Assembly (NCBI RefSeq): GCF_004134825.1
Contig: NZ_SDPN01000033.1
Location: 1-47,297 of the forward strand
DNA length: 47,297 nucleotides
Source of the DNA: Agromyces albus
GTDB lineage: Bacteria; Actinomycetota; Actinomycetes; Actinomycetales; Microbacteriaceae
Direction of reading: 5' to 3'
Positions 33,217 through 42,754 of this stretch are shown here, piece by piece. Numbering within the stretch: the stretch's first letter is position 1; every line of letters starts with the position of its first letter. The position numbers were made by a program, and so were the translations under genes. A model generated the notes under the pieces. The model did not search any database and had not been told where the DNA came from. It saw nothing but the letters and a program-made list of their open reading frames with translations.

Positions 33217-34710
33217 CTACGGCGTGCCGGTCATCCGCGCCGTCGTGTCGAATGCGGCGAGCTCGTCGGGGTGCAACTGGTGCTGCACGACGAAGCTGCG
33301 GTCTTTGACCCGCCACAGCCCCTGCCCGAGCCCGAGCGCCGGCAGCAGCTTCTGTTCGGTGCCGGAGAGCCCGAGCGCGGTCGCGGTGGAACCGAGCTGG
33401 TCGGGCTCCTGCCGGTACACAATCCGGGTTTCAGCGTTCGCGAGCAGGGATGACGCGAGCGCACGCATCGCGGACCCGGAATCGCCGACGTTGTCGAGGT
33501 CGCTCAGCTTGTGGAACACGAGCATGTTCGCGATCCCGAAGTGTCTGGCGAGCCGCCACTGCGCGTCCATGCGGCGCAGCAGTGCCGGGTAGGCCATCAG
33601 CCGCCACGCTTCGTCGTAGATCACCCAACGCTGCCCGCCGGCGGGGTCGGCGAGCGCGGACTCCATCCACGCCGACGAGCAGGTCATCAGCACCGAGATC
33701 AGGGTCGAGTTCTCCGCGACACGGGACAGGTCGAGCGACACCATCGGCAGCGATGGATCGAATCGCACGGTGGATGGCCCGTCGAAGAGTCCGGCGAGAT
33801 CGCCGGCCACGAGCCGCCTGAGTGCGTGCCCGACGAGCCGGCCGTCTTCGGCGAGCCGCCGGTCGGGGTCGTCTTCGGAATTCGGTGCCAGGATGCGGTC
33901 GACGACCATCGGCAGGATCGGGACCTCGGCGCTTCGAACTGCGTCAGCGAGGGCGAGGTCGATCGCGGTGTGCTCGAGCGGTGTCAGGATGCGGTCGAGG
34001 ACCGTTTCGGCAAGGGCGCCGATCAGCTCACGCCGGCGTGCCGCGAGCTGCGCGGCCCATTCGGCATCCGATGCGGATGCGGCGCGATGGCCTTCATCGA
34101 GCGGGTTCAGTCGGTTCCGGAGCCCATGGCCGAGGATGATCGCCTTCCCGCCCACGGCTTCGGCGACCGGGGTGTGCTCGCCCTTCGGGTCCCCGGGCAC
34201 GTACACCCGCCGCCCGAACGGCAGCGACCGCGTGTAGAGCGACTTCGCGAGCGACGACTTGCCGGACCCGACGATGCCGGCGAGCACGATGTTCGGCGCG
34301 GTGATCATGCCGTGCTGGTACAGCACCCACGGGTCGTAGACGAACGAGCCGCCGGAGTACAGGTCCTGCCCGACGAACACCCCGGCCGATCCGAGGCCGG
34401 CCTCGGCGAGGAACGGGTAGTGCCCAGCGAGTACCGCGGACGTGTCCTGGTGCTTGGGCAGCTTGAGCCGGCCGGGCATCCGAAGCTGGCTGGAACCGGC
34501 CTCGCCACCCGCGGGGAGATAGGCCGCCGAGCGCGCCTCTGCCCGCTCGGCAAGCCATCGAGCGCGTTGCTCGCGCGACCTCGCCTTGCGGGCGGCGGCC
34601 TCGATCTGCCCTGCCGAACGCTTCCGCGCGCGACGATCGCTGCCGCGCTCGTGATGCGGTTCGACCAGCGCCGCGGTGTGCAGGCGCTCCTGCGTGTCAG
34701 CGTCGCTCAT
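33217..34710 (-). CDS. VirB4/TraC-like conjugation ATPase
   Basis: A 497-residue ATPase from ATG 34710 (MSDADTQERL), overlapping the upstream gene's stop (ATGA). A basic, helical N-terminus of about 75 residues precedes the motor: Walker A GIVGSGKSSLAKS near residue 147, and Walker B QRWVIYDEAWRLM near 375. KLSDLDNVG and NAETRIVYRQ follow, as in VirB4-family proteins. It energises the type IV-like secretion channel. The length is short for VirB4 because actinobacterial systems split the N-terminal part into the SCO6880-type protein, here found 10 kb away at 45.5-47.0 kb. Confidence 0.88.
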   Translation of the reverse strand: MSDADTQERLHTAALVEPHHERGSDRRARKRSAGQIEAAARKARSREQRARWLAERAEARSAAYLPAGGEAGSSQLRMPGRLKLPKHQDTSAVLAGHYPFLAEAGLGSAGVFVGQDLYSGGSFVYDPWVLYQHGMITAPNIVLAGIVGSGKSSLAKSLYTRSLPFGRRVYVPGDPKGEHTPVAEAVGGKAIILGHGLRNRLNPLDEGHRAASASDAEWAAQLAARRRELIGALAETVLDRILTPLEHTAIDLALADAVRSAEVPILPMVVDRILAPNSEDDPDRRLAEDGRLVGHALRRLVAGDLAGLFDGPSTVRFDPSLPMVSLDLSRVAENSTLISVLMTCSSAWMESALADPAGGQRWVIYDEAWRLMAYPALLRRMDAQWRLARHFGIANMLVFHKLSDLDNVGDSGSAMRALASSLLANAETRIVYRQEPDQLGSTATALGLSGTEQKLLPALGLGQGLWRVKDRSFVVQHQLHPDELAAFDTTARMTGTP

Positions 34711-35147
34711 CGCGTCACGGAATGCGTGGCGAGATCTGCGCGGAGATCGTGTGCAGAGAACCACTGGTCGGGGTGCTCGGCCATCGCCCGCTCGCCCGCC
34801 GTCGCAGGCCGCTCGAGCGCGACGGCGAGTGTTGGTTCGAGGTCGGGCTCGTAGCTGCGCAGCAGCGAAACGTAGCCGAATTGCGCACTGTATGTCAGCG
34901 CGTATCGCCCACCGTCATCGTGGATCGTGCGGTCGGTGCTGCCGGCTGGTATCGCGTCATACACGTACCCGTTCTCGAGCGCAGCTTCGGTCGTCTCGTC
35001 ACCGAAGTCCCACCGCTGCAGGTACTCGATCGCCGCTCTCAGCCCGGCGCGGTCGATCATCTCGAGTATGGCGTCGGCCTCCTCGCCCTGGAGGAATACA
35101 ACACTGATCCACCGGGAGTCGGGCACGTGTTGTACAAAGGTGGTCAT
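34707..35147 (-). CDS. Conserved hypothetical protein of the conjugation module
   Basis: A 146-residue protein starting at ATG 35147 with GGAGC seven bases upstream. It has an N-terminal acidic helix (EEADAILEMIDRAGLRAAIE, near residue 30) and alternating strands such as GGRYALTYSAQFGYVSLLR. I do not recognise a family. It overlaps the VirB4-like gene, so it belongs to the conjugation operon. It is the first conjugation gene after the cargo block, so its own promoter or upstream partner genes may have been displaced. Confidence 0.7.
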   Translation of the reverse strand: MTTFVQHVPDSRWISVVFLQGEEADAILEMIDRAGLRAAIEYLQRWDFGDETTEAALENGYVYDAIPAGSTDRTIHDDGGRYALTYSAQFGYVSLLRSYEPDLEPTLAVALERPATAGERAMAEHPDQWFSAHDLRADLATHSVTR

Positions 35148-35303
35148 GACGAGCTCCAATCAGGATGCTTCGTCCTAAAGGTGCACGAGCCGCGTCACCG
35201 TGGAGCCGCGCTGGTGCGGTCGGCTGAGTGATCCACATCGATGCAGGAAGATCGACTCGGCCTCCACCGAGGCATTCGTCGTCGACCCGTGGTCGCCGCA
35301 ATC

Positions 35304-37085
35304 TCAATCACGCGCCGGGTGCCGTCGACCTGGTCTAGGGGCTGGGGCGACCGCGCTGCTTCGGCGGTGACGCCGCACTCCTTCGGGATGGTCGGTGGGT
35401 AGGGTGCGCGGCGGCGCTATGCGACGGGGGCGCAGAGCTTCGAACGCGCAGGCGAGCCGCAGGAGCGCGGCGTCATCGTAGGAGCGGCCGGCGATGGTGA
35501 GGCCCACCGGCATCCGAGTGTCGGCCATCGTTCCCAGTGGCACGGTCACGGTCGGGATGCCGAGGTGGCGGATCGCGAGGTTGCCGTTAGCGATCCACGT
35601 GCCGTTGCGCCAGCCGAGGGACGCCGAGTCCGGGTTCACGTCCATGTCGGCCGGGCCGACGTCGGCCACTGCGGGGAAGACGACCGCAGCGAGGCAGAGT
35701 GCGTCCATCCACTCCTCGAGGTCGACACGTCGCGTGCGTTCGAGACCCTGCAGACCCTCGGCGAGTTCAGGCATGTCGTCGAGCGTGGCATCTCGATGCC
35801 GCCGGACCCAGTCGGGGTATTCGGCGATGTCGTCGTCGAAGCCGGTGTAGCGGTCGGGTAGCGCGCCAGACGGGGCGGGGAAGATTCGCTCGCCGTCGAC
35901 TGCGGCGAGCGAGGCGAGGGCGGGATCACCGTTGGCGGCGAGGAAGTCCTCCCATGCCCATGCGGAGAGGTCGACGATCTCACGCCGCAGGTATGCCAGT
36001 GAGACGTACCCGCGCGTCGCGATGGTCGGCGCACCCGCGCGGTCTCCCTCATAGTTCGTGATCACCGGAAAGTCGATCTCTACGACGGTCGCGCCGGCGG
36101 CCTCGAGGTCAGCGCGAGCCGTGCGCCACAGCTCGAGGATCGATGCGCGCGTCTCGATGCGCTCCCCGGTGGGGCCGCCGATGCCGGTCCCGGTCCCGGC
36201 ATCCGGATCGGCACCGATGTACATCCGAGGAATGCCGATGCGGGTGCCGTCGAGGGACGCCCCGCGTGCAAGCGCCGGGTACGACGCCGGTCGCACAGCG
36301 GATGCTGCCGGTATCACCACCCAGGGCTGCACTCGCCAGAAGTCGCCGCGGCTGTCAGGGTCGTCGGCGACGATGACGTCGAGCACCTCGAGCAGGTCCG
36401 CCATGGTGCGGGTGTGCGGCACGACGACGTCCATGGTCGGCACAAGTGGCCAGTTGCCGCGGACCGAGATGACCCCGCGCGAGGGCGTGTACGCGCAGAG
36501 CGCGTTGTTCGACGCCGGTCCGCGGCCGCTCGACCACGTCTCCTCGGCGAGCCCGAACGCGGCGAAGCTCGCGGTCGTGGCGGTGCCCGAGCCGTTCGAG
36601 GAGCCCGATGCAAACGGGGCGGTCAGATAGTCGGCGTTGTACGGACTCTCGGCGCGTCCGTATAGGCCGCGCTGCATGCCGCCGTTGGCCATCGGGGGCA
36701 TGTTCGTCAGGCCTAGACAGATCGCTCCGGCATCCCGCAGCCGCTCGATCGTGAACGCGTCCCGCTGGGCGACGAGGTCCGCGAACGCGGGAGACCCGGC
36801 GGCGGCGGTGAGACCGCGCACGAGGTAGCTGTCCTTCGCGGTGTACGGGATGCCGTCGAGCGGCCCCAGTGTCTCTCCTCGCATGCGCCGCCCGTCGGAC
36901 GCGGCGGCTTCATCGCGCGCGGCCGGATTGTGCACGATCACCGCGTTCAGAGCGGTCGGAGTGTCGGGTGCGTCGTATGCGGCGATGCGTGCGAGGTAGG
37001 TGTCGACGAGTTCCACGGCCGTCGTCGTGCCGGCTTCCAGCGCTGAACGCAGGTCGGCGATCGTCGCTTCGGTGACGTCGATCAC
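35304..37085 (-). CDS. Amidase-signature family hydrolase
   Basis: A 593-residue amidase with the Ser-cisSer-Lys triad: Lys at about 84 (IPYTAKDSYL), Ser at about 162 (FASGSSNGSGTAT) and nucleophile Ser at about 186 (EETWSSGRGPAS). The 24-residue spacing between the two Ser matches that of fatty-acid amide hydrolase. The usual TGGS is WSSG, an unusual variant. The last 30 residues are Arg/Pro-rich and may be non-native sequence acquired at the junction. Start is GTG 37085, overlapping the agmatine-deiminase-like gene. It should hydrolyse an amide such as a carbamoyl-amine, phenolamide or N-acyl amine. Confidence 0.88.
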   Translation of the reverse strand: MIDVTEATIADLRSALEAGTTTAVELVDTYLARIAAYDAPDTPTALNAVIVHNPAARDEAAASDGRRMRGETLGPLDGIPYTAKDSYLVRGLTAAAGSPAFADLVAQRDAFTIERLRDAGAICLGLTNMPPMANGGMQRGLYGRAESPYNADYLTAPFASGSSNGSGTATTASFAAFGLAEETWSSGRGPASNNALCAYTPSRGVISVRGNWPLVPTMDVVVPHTRTMADLLEVLDVIVADDPDSRGDFWRVQPWVVIPAASAVRPASYPALARGASLDGTRIGIPRMYIGADPDAGTGTGIGGPTGERIETRASILELWRTARADLEAAGATVVEIDFPVITNYEGDRAGAPTIATRGYVSLAYLRREIVDLSAWAWEDFLAANGDPALASLAAVDGERIFPAPSGALPDRYTGFDDDIAEYPDWVRRHRDATLDDMPELAEGLQGLERTRRVDLEEWMDALCLAAVVFPAVADVGPADMDVNPDSASLGWRNGTWIANGNLAIRHLGIPTVTVPLGTMADTRMPVGLTIAGRSYDDAALLRLACAFEALRPRRIAPPRTLPTDHPEGVRRHRRSSAVAPAPRPGRRHPARD

Positions 37086-38116
37086 GGGACCACCGTCGGC
37101 TGCTGCTGCGTGATGCAGTGGATGCCGCCGCCGCGAGAGAACAGCGGTCGGGCGTCGACGGTCACGACCTCACGTTCCGGGTACGCCTCAGCGAGGATTC
37201 GACGCGCCGTAGCGTCCGCCCGCGCCTCGCCGAAGCCGCACGCGATGACGCCGCCGTTGACGACGAGGTGGTTGACGTAGCTCCAGTCGACCGGGCCGTG
37301 GGCGTCGGTGAGCGTCGCCGGCGCGGGAAGGTCGATGATCTCGAACGTGCGCCCGGCGGCATCTGTTTGTGCCGCCAGCTCTGCGCGCAGCTGCGCTGTG
37401 ACGGCGTGGTCGGGGTGCGAGGCGTCGCGTTGGTCGTGGAGCAGGACTCGGCCGGGTGAAGGGATCGCCGCGACGATGTCGACGTGTCCGTTTGTACCCA
37501 TGTCGTCGTAGTCTCGAGTCAGGCCGCGGCTCAACCACACCGCGCGCGTCGCGCCCAGGGTGCGTGACATCTCCGCCTCAACGCGGGTCCGGTCGGCGAA
37601 TGGGTTGCGCCGCGGGTCGAGTTGCACAGACTCGGTGAGTAGGACGGTGCCCTCGCCATCGACGTGAATGCCGCCGCCCTCGTTCACCAGCACCGACGAC
37701 ACCAGTTCGGCACCAACATGCTCCGCGATGAGGCGGGCATGCGCCGCCGAGTCCTGCCACCGGGCCCAGTCAGGAGCCCCCCAGCCGTTAAAGATCCAGT
37801 CGACTGCGCCGAGCACGCCCGGACGCGCGTCATCGACGACGAACGTCGGTCCGTGATCGCGCATCCAGAACTCGTCGACGGGGGCCTCTAACAGGGTTAC
37901 ATCGCCCGGGAGCGAGCGTCGGGCGCGCTCGACCTCGCTGGGGTCCACAACCATGGTTACCGGCTCGAACCGGGCTACGGCGGCGGCGACCGCCGTCCAG
38001 GTCACGTACCCCTCTTCGCGTTCGGCGGCGGTCTCGCCCAGCGTCAGACCCTCGCGCGGAAACGCGATCCACGTGCGATCGTGCGGGTGGGTTTCGCTTG
38101 GCATCCGCCAGCTCAT
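37082..38116 (-). CDS. Agmatine deiminase-family protein
   Basis: A 344-residue guanidine-group hydrolase of the PPAD/agmatine deiminase family. Motifs: HDRTWIAFP, MRDHGPTFVVDD, NEGGGIHVDGEGTVLLTE, GTNGHVDIVA, and the catalytic Cys at about residue 334 in GGGIHCITQQQP. It converts a guanidino compound to an N-carbamoyl derivative and ammonia; agmatine to N-carbamoylputrescine is the known case. The ribosome site GAAGGAG precedes ATG 38116. Linkage to an amidase, an amino-acid permease and a P450 suggests a modified agmatine or another guanidino compound as substrate. No carbamoylputrescine amidohydrolase of the nitrilase type is present; the amidase may take that role. Confidence 0.88.
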   Translation of the reverse strand: MSWRMPSETHPHDRTWIAFPREGLTLGETAAEREEGYVTWTAVAAAVARFEPVTMVVDPSEVERARRSLPGDVTLLEAPVDEFWMRDHGPTFVVDDARPGVLGAVDWIFNGWGAPDWARWQDSAAHARLIAEHVGAELVSSVLVNEGGGIHVDGEGTVLLTESVQLDPRRNPFADRTRVEAEMSRTLGATRAVWLSRGLTRDYDDMGTNGHVDIVAAIPSPGRVLLHDQRDASHPDHAVTAQLRAELAAQTDAAGRTFEIIDLPAPATLTDAHGPVDWSYVNHLVVNGGVIACGFGEARADATARRILAEAYPEREVVTVDARPLFSRGGGIHCITQQQPTVVP

Positions 38117-38136
38117 GGCGTTCTCCTTCGTGGTTC

Positions 38137-38150
38137 AGTAGCTTGCTACT
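38137..38150. promoter_or_regulatory. Inverted repeat AGTAGC-TT-GCTACT
   Basis: A perfect 6-bp dyad with a 2-base centre in the 111-base gap between the amidohydrolase and agmatine-deiminase-like genes. It could be an internal operator or a short hairpin. This gap is the largest within the cargo operon, so an internal promoter is possible. Confidence 0.3.
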
Positions 38151-38227
38151 CGAGGGGCGCTGCATGACCGCGTTTATGAACAGTTGCTCTGCCGCCGCGA
38201 CAATTGCAGCTCCGGTGGATGGTCTAG

Positions 38228-39883
38228 TCATGCCGCGGATGGGTGTTCGTCTGCGGCCCACACTCGCTTCCCGCCAACGAAGGTACTCACGGGGGCAATC
38301 GTGTGGAGATCGAGCGGTGCCGTGGCGAACGGGTCGCGGTCAAGGATAGTGAGGTCGGCGAGCATTCCGGGGGCGATCGTGCCGGTGCGGTCCAGCCGGT
38401 TCACGTACGCCCCACCAGCGGTGTAAGCGGTCAGCGCTTGGGCGAGCGACAGCTTCTGTCGTTCGATGAATACCGGCGCGTCAGGCCCGGATCCGGGCGC
38501 GACGCGGTTGACCGCGACGTGGATGGCGTTGATCGGTGAGGGGTCGCTGACGGGCCAGTCGCTGCCGGCGGCGAGGCGCGCGTGCGCCCGCACGAGGTCG
38601 GCGAACGGGAATTGCTGATCCGCGCGTTCCGCGCCGATCAGCGGGATGCACAGGTGGTCCATCTGCTGTCCGTGCGCGGCCCAGAGCGCTTGGATGTTCG
38701 CGGTGACGTTCAGCGGCGCGAACCGGGCAATGTCAGCTGGGCGCACGGACTGGAGGTGCGCGATCTGGTGGCGGAACTGATCCGGCCGCGACGTCTTCTC
38801 GAGCGCGTCGAGCACCTCGGTGAGGGCGCGGTCGCCCATGGTGTGGAAGTGCATGTCGAAGCCGGCCGACTGCAGCGCGTGAACGACCTCGTTGAGAAGG
38901 TCCGGTGAGATGAGGGAACCGCCGGTGATTTCGGTGGGGAGTCCGGTCACGTCCAGGTACGGCGCGTGCATGGCGGCCGTGTGGTTCTCTGGGATGCCGT
39001 CTTGCATGATTTTCACCGTGTGAGCGGTGAACTTCCCGGTTGCCGCGTCTCTTCGCGCGGCCATCCCGGCGATCTGATCGACACCGAGCGCGGGTTCGTA
39101 GAACAGGGCACCGTTCACCCGAGCTGTGAGATGGCCCTCGGCCGCGGCGCGCTGGTACGCGTCGTAGACGTCGGCGATGTCGCCGAAGTTCCCGACCAGT
39201 GCGTCCTGCCAGGCCGTGACGCCGTGGGCGAGCAGTGTGCGCTGTGCGGCGATCAGCGCGGTATCGAGATCAGCAGGCGACGGTGTGGGTTTCACGCCGT
39301 CGAGGAGTGCCATCGCGGCTTCGTGCAGTACTCCGCTGGGGGCCCCGGACGGGTCGCGCTCGATGCGTCCCCCGACCGGATCGGGGGTGGCGGAGGTGAT
39401 GCCGGCGCGGTCAAGGGCTGCGGTGTTGACCCATGCGGCATGCTCATCCCGTACGACCAGCGCAGCGGGGTGGTCGCCGCAGATGGCATCCAGTAGCTCT
39501 TTGCGGGGGCCGCCGTCGGGGAAGGCAGCGAAGGTCCATCCCGCCCCTGTCACCCACTCCCGGTCGGGGTGCGTGCGAGCGTACCGGGCGATTTCGTCGA
39601 CGAACTGCTCCGCGGTGTCTAGGGCATGCAGTGTGCACTCCTGCATGTGGACGCCCGCCATGACCGGGTGCACGTGTGCATCCTGGAAGCCAGGTAGAAG
39701 AAGGCCGTCGCCACTATCGATCACGTCGCGGGCAGAAGTGGTGAGCTCCTCGATGGCGGCGGGTGCGTGTTCGACAGCAGTGATGACGTCCCCGGTGACT
39801 GCGACCGCGCCGGTCACCGGTACAGGAAGACCTGCCGTCCAGTAGGAGCCGGTGAAGACGATATCGACGCGCGACGCGGCCAT
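38228..39883 (-). CDS. Amidohydrolase family protein, YtcJ/amidohydrolase-3 type
   Basis: A 551-residue metal-dependent hydrolase. The N-terminal ~60 residues and C-terminal strands form the small beta domain (DGLLLPGFQDAHVHPVMAG, with the His-x-His metal site near residue 71). Later blocks include HFHTMGDRALTEVLDALE and LAAGSDWPVSDPSPINAI, both typical of YtcJ-like enzymes. This family cleaves C-N bonds in amides, cyclic ureas or formamides. It overlaps no gene but lies five bases after the APC permease, so it is co-translated with transport. It may act before or after the deiminase step. Confidence 0.88.
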   Translation of the reverse strand: MAASRVDIVFTGSYWTAGLPVPVTGAVAVTGDVITAVEHAPAAIEELTTSARDVIDSGDGLLLPGFQDAHVHPVMAGVHMQECTLHALDTAEQFVDEIARYARTHPDREWVTGAGWTFAAFPDGGPRKELLDAICGDHPAALVVRDEHAAWVNTAALDRAGITSATPDPVGGRIERDPSGAPSGVLHEAAMALLDGVKPTPSPADLDTALIAAQRTLLAHGVTAWQDALVGNFGDIADVYDAYQRAAAEGHLTARVNGALFYEPALGVDQIAGMAARRDAATGKFTAHTVKIMQDGIPENHTAAMHAPYLDVTGLPTEITGGSLISPDLLNEVVHALQSAGFDMHFHTMGDRALTEVLDALEKTSRPDQFRHQIAHLQSVRPADIARFAPLNVTANIQALWAAHGQQMDHLCIPLIGAERADQQFPFADLVRAHARLAAGSDWPVSDPSPINAIHVAVNRVAPGSGPDAPVFIERQKLSLAQALTAYTAGGAYVNRLDRTGTIAPGMLADLTILDRDPFATAPLDLHTIAPVSTFVGGKRVWAADEHPSAA

Positions 39884-39888
39884 GCGGC

Positions 39889-41349
39889 TCAGGCTCCTTC
39901 CACGGGCTCGACCTGCCGAGCTATGGTGTCAGGGGCGGTGGATCCGCGCGTCCGGCGCCGGACCGCGCTGCCGATGAACGCGGCGAGAAACACGACAGCG
40001 GGCGTGAGCACGACGACGGTGTTCAGGATGCCTCCGGTCCCGGTGAGTAACTCGATGTTCAGGATCATCATTGTCACCACCGCGGCCAGGAGCACCGCCG
40101 CGACTGCCGCGAGGACGCTGAACAGGACGCGTCGTGCCGTGGTGATACCCGCGCGGGGACGGGCGAAGAACACAGCAGCGGCGATGGATGCCAGTGCCAT
40201 CAGTGAGATGAGTCCGAGTGCTCCCGGGCTGGAGAGCCAGACGGTCAGCTGCAGGTACGGGTCCAGTCCGAGCACCCCGAAGAACAGCACGAACGCGGCC
40301 GTGATGATGCCCTGCACGTTGCCGAAAGACGGGGAGCGGAACTTCGGGTGCACGCGCATCGCCGGCTTTGGAAGGATGCCGTCGGAGCCCATGGAGTGTC
40401 CGTAGCGGCTGACGGCGTTGAAGTACGCGATCCCGGAGGCAATTGAGCTGGTCACGAGCAGGGCTTGTGCGGTCAGGCCGGCCCACGGGCCGAGGTAGTA
40501 GTCACCGATGATGTAGATCAGCGCGGTCGGGTTCTCGCCGATCGCTGCGGCCAGGTCTGGGACGGTGAACGCCTGGGCGATAGCCCACGCAACGAAGCAG
40601 TAGAACACAGCGAGGAACACCAGCGAGATGATCGTGGCCCGCGGGATGGTCCGGGTCGGGTTCTTCGCTTCCGCCCGGTAGATGGTGGTCGATTCGATGC
40701 CGAAGTACGCGCCGAACCACACCAGTGCTGCGGCGGCCATCCCGGGAGTGAACACGTTGGCGGGCTCGAATGACGCGAAGCTGAGATATGCCGGGGCGGT
40801 GCGAGCCAGGACGGCGATGGCGATCACGACCAGAATGCCCACCTCCGCCACCAGGAGCAGCACCAGCACTTTCACGCCCACGTCGATGCCACGACGGCAG
40901 ACGTACCAGATCAGCGCGGTGATGATCAGGCCGAGCACCCACCAGGGAATATCGACGCCGGTGGCGACCAGGATGAGGTTCTGTGTGGTGGCGCTGACGA
41001 TCCCCATCCCGCCGATATTGATGGTGAGGTAGGCAGTGATCGCCAGCGAAGCCGCGGCGGTTCCGGCGGCCGGGCCGAGGCCTTCGCCGATGTAGGCGTA
41101 AAACGTGCCGGGTTTGGCGACGAAGCGAGTCATCGCGAGGATGCCGACGACGAACATGGCGAGCACGACCCCCGCGACCAGGAATCCGGCCGGGGCGCCG
41201 ATGCCACCGACGAGGAACCCGATGGGCCCGTATCCGGCGATGAGGCTGAGCGGGGCGGCGGCAGCGACCACGATGAGGGCGATCCCGCCAGCGGTCAGCA
41301 CCCCGGACTTGAGCGTGACGACGGGAGCGGGTGAGTCTTCTTGAGTCAT
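39889..41349 (-). CDS. APC-family amino acid/polyamine permease
   Basis: A 486-residue membrane protein with about 12-13 hydrophobic helices. The helix-1 segment GGIALIVVAAAAPLSLIAGYG and GKPGTFYAYIGEGLG-like region (AKPGTFYAYIGEGLGPAAG, near residue 80) are typical of the APC superfamily. It should import an amino acid, amine or guanidino compound. It lies between the ferredoxin reductase and amidohydrolase genes with short gaps. In this context, agmatine-like or phenolamide-like cations are plausible cargo. Confidence 0.85.
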   Translation of the reverse strand: MTQEDSPAPVVTLKSGVLTAGGIALIVVAAAAPLSLIAGYGPIGFLVGGIGAPAGFLVAGVVLAMFVVGILAMTRFVAKPGTFYAYIGEGLGPAAGTAAASLAITAYLTINIGGMGIVSATTQNLILVATGVDIPWWVLGLIITALIWYVCRRGIDVGVKVLVLLLVAEVGILVVIAIAVLARTAPAYLSFASFEPANVFTPGMAAAALVWFGAYFGIESTTIYRAEAKNPTRTIPRATIISLVFLAVFYCFVAWAIAQAFTVPDLAAAIGENPTALIYIIGDYYLGPWAGLTAQALLVTSSIASGIAYFNAVSRYGHSMGSDGILPKPAMRVHPKFRSPSFGNVQGIITAAFVLFFGVLGLDPYLQLTVWLSSPGALGLISLMALASIAAAVFFARPRAGITTARRVLFSVLAAVAAVLLAAVVTMMILNIELLTGTGGILNTVVVLTPAVVFLAAFIGSAVRRRTRGSTAPDTIARQVEPVEGA

Positions 41350-41382
41350 GACGGGCTCGACAATCTGGTTCGGTGGTGATTG

Positions 41383-42534
41383 TTAGCGGACAGGAGTGGA
41401 CGCAGCGCGCTGTTCCACGTGGGCCCGGGCGGCCATGAAGCCTTGCGGGTGATTGATGGCGACGGCGCCGACGAGTTCGCCGCCGATGAGGTAGCGGGCG
41501 AGCAGGCCGGGCTTCGGCCCGGTGCCGGGAACGACGTCGATGTCGGACACCTGCGGGTCGACGTGCCCAATGCCTTGCAGCAAGCTGCCGTGCTGCATCG
41601 ACCAGAAGTACGGCGGCTCCAGGAACGGGGTGTGCGTGCCCGCGACGAGGTCGAACGCGATATGACGTCCGTGGGACCGGGCCGTGGTCCAGTGTGCGGA
41701 TCGCATCAAGGATCCGTCGAATCCGATCCAGCTGACGCTGTCACCGGCAGCGTTCACACCGGGAGCGGACGTGCTCAGGCAAGCGTCGGTGCGGATAGTG
41801 TCGTCGTCGGCGAGGAGCTCGGTGTCGCCAAGCCACCCCGTGTCGGGGTGAGAGCCGATTCCCGCCACGACGAGATCGGCGTACAACGTCGTTCCGTCCG
41901 TGAGGTGAACAAGGGCGGGCTGGCGGGGCTGCACGTCGGCGACCGTCGCGCCGTGGATGAGTTTCACGCCGGCCTCGGCGTGCAGGCGCGTGAGGAAGTC
42001 CGACGCGGCCTCTCCCAGACGGTTTCGAAACAGGGCGTCTTCGCGGAACACAAACGTGGTCGGCACTTTAGCGCTCACCAGTGACGCGGCCAATTCTGCG
42101 CCGACGAAACCGCCGCCGATGACGACAGCCGAGCCAGCTGCGCTCACGGCCTGCCGCAGGCGACGGCTGTCGTCCAACGAGTGCAGTGCGTGGACCTCGT
42201 CGGAAACCCATTCGGGGCGGTGCGGACGTGATCCCGGAGCGAGCACCAGCTCGTCGTATGCGATGTCACCACCACTGGTGTGCAGCACCCGGGCGGCGGT
42301 GTTCAGACTGAGCGCGGCACCGAGGACCACGTCGATGCCGGCCTTGATTAGCTCGTCCGCGCCGCCGCTAACTGGCCCGGCACCACTCAGCGCTTTGGAC
42401 AGCGGGGGCCGCTCGTAGGGAACGTCCGGATCCTTGTCCAGCACCGTGATCGTGCGTGCTTCGTCCAGCTGCCGAAGATGCTTGGCGCAGCTGAGGCCTG
42501 CGGCTCCTGCTCCGACGATGACTGTCCCGTTCAT
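41383..42534 (-). CDS. Ferredoxin reductase, NAD(P)H/FAD-dependent
   Basis: A 383-residue flavoprotein of the putidaredoxin-reductase type. The FAD-binding motif is IVGAGAAGLSCAKHL at the N-terminus, VPYERPPLSK follows near residue 40, the NAD-binding motif VVIGGGFVGAELAASL is near 140, and the second FAD motif APGVNAAGDSVSW is near 265. It passes electrons from NAD(P)H to the small ferredoxin. It starts two bases after the ferredoxin stop, so the two are coupled. Together with the ferredoxin and P450 it makes a complete class I P450 chain. Confidence 0.92.
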   Translation of the reverse strand: MNGTVIVGAGAAGLSCAKHLRQLDEARTITVLDKDPDVPYERPPLSKALSGAGPVSGGADELIKAGIDVVLGAALSLNTAARVLHTSGGDIAYDELVLAPGSRPHRPEWVSDEVHALHSLDDSRRLRQAVSAAGSAVVIGGGFVGAELAASLVSAKVPTTFVFREDALFRNRLGEAASDFLTRLHAEAGVKLIHGATVADVQPRQPALVHLTDGTTLYADLVVAGIGSHPDTGWLGDTELLADDDTIRTDACLSTSAPGVNAAGDSVSWIGFDGSLMRSAHWTTARSHGRHIAFDLVAGTHTPFLEPPYFWSMQHGSLLQGIGHVDPQVSDIDVVPGTGPKPGLLARYLIGGELVGAVAINHPQGFMAARAHVEQRAASTPVR

Positions 42535-42536
42535 GG

Positions 42537-42734
42537 CTAGCCTTGCGCCCAGGCCAGCGCTTGTGCCGGGCAGATCGCGATCGCGGCGTCCACGGCTTCC
42601 ACGTCGGCGGGATCCACGTCGACGGTTCGAAGGCGCACCAGCCCGTTGTCGTTCAGCTCGAACACGCTGGGCGCGGTGTTGGTGCAGATGCCGGCGCCGA
42701 TGCAGGCGTGCGTGTCGGGGTTGAGTGTAGGCAT
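42537..42734 (-). CDS. Ferredoxin, [3Fe-4S] type for P450
   Basis: A 65-residue ferredoxin starting at ATG 42734 (MPTLNPDTHACIGAGICTNT). Three Cys ligands are visible: CIGAGIC (C-x5-C) and a later C before Pro (AICPAQAL). This three-Cys pattern with C-x5-C is typical of [3Fe-4S] ferredoxins that feed actinobacterial P450s. The ribosome site is GAAGG. A longer frame reaching 42869 overlaps the P450 gene and is not supported. It lies between its reductase and the P450, with a 20-base gap to the latter. Confidence 0.92.
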   Translation of the reverse strand: MPTLNPDTHACIGAGICTNTAPSVFELNDNGLVRLRTVDVDPADVEAVDAAIAICPAQALAWAQG

Positions 42735-42754
42735 GAGGTGTTCCTTCGGGTCTT

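Noticed and set aside
38151..38227. Short minus-strand frame before the agmatine-deiminase-like gene, vaguely like a TetR first helix
   Set aside because: Only about 38 codons, with no helix-turn-helix; similarity too weak.
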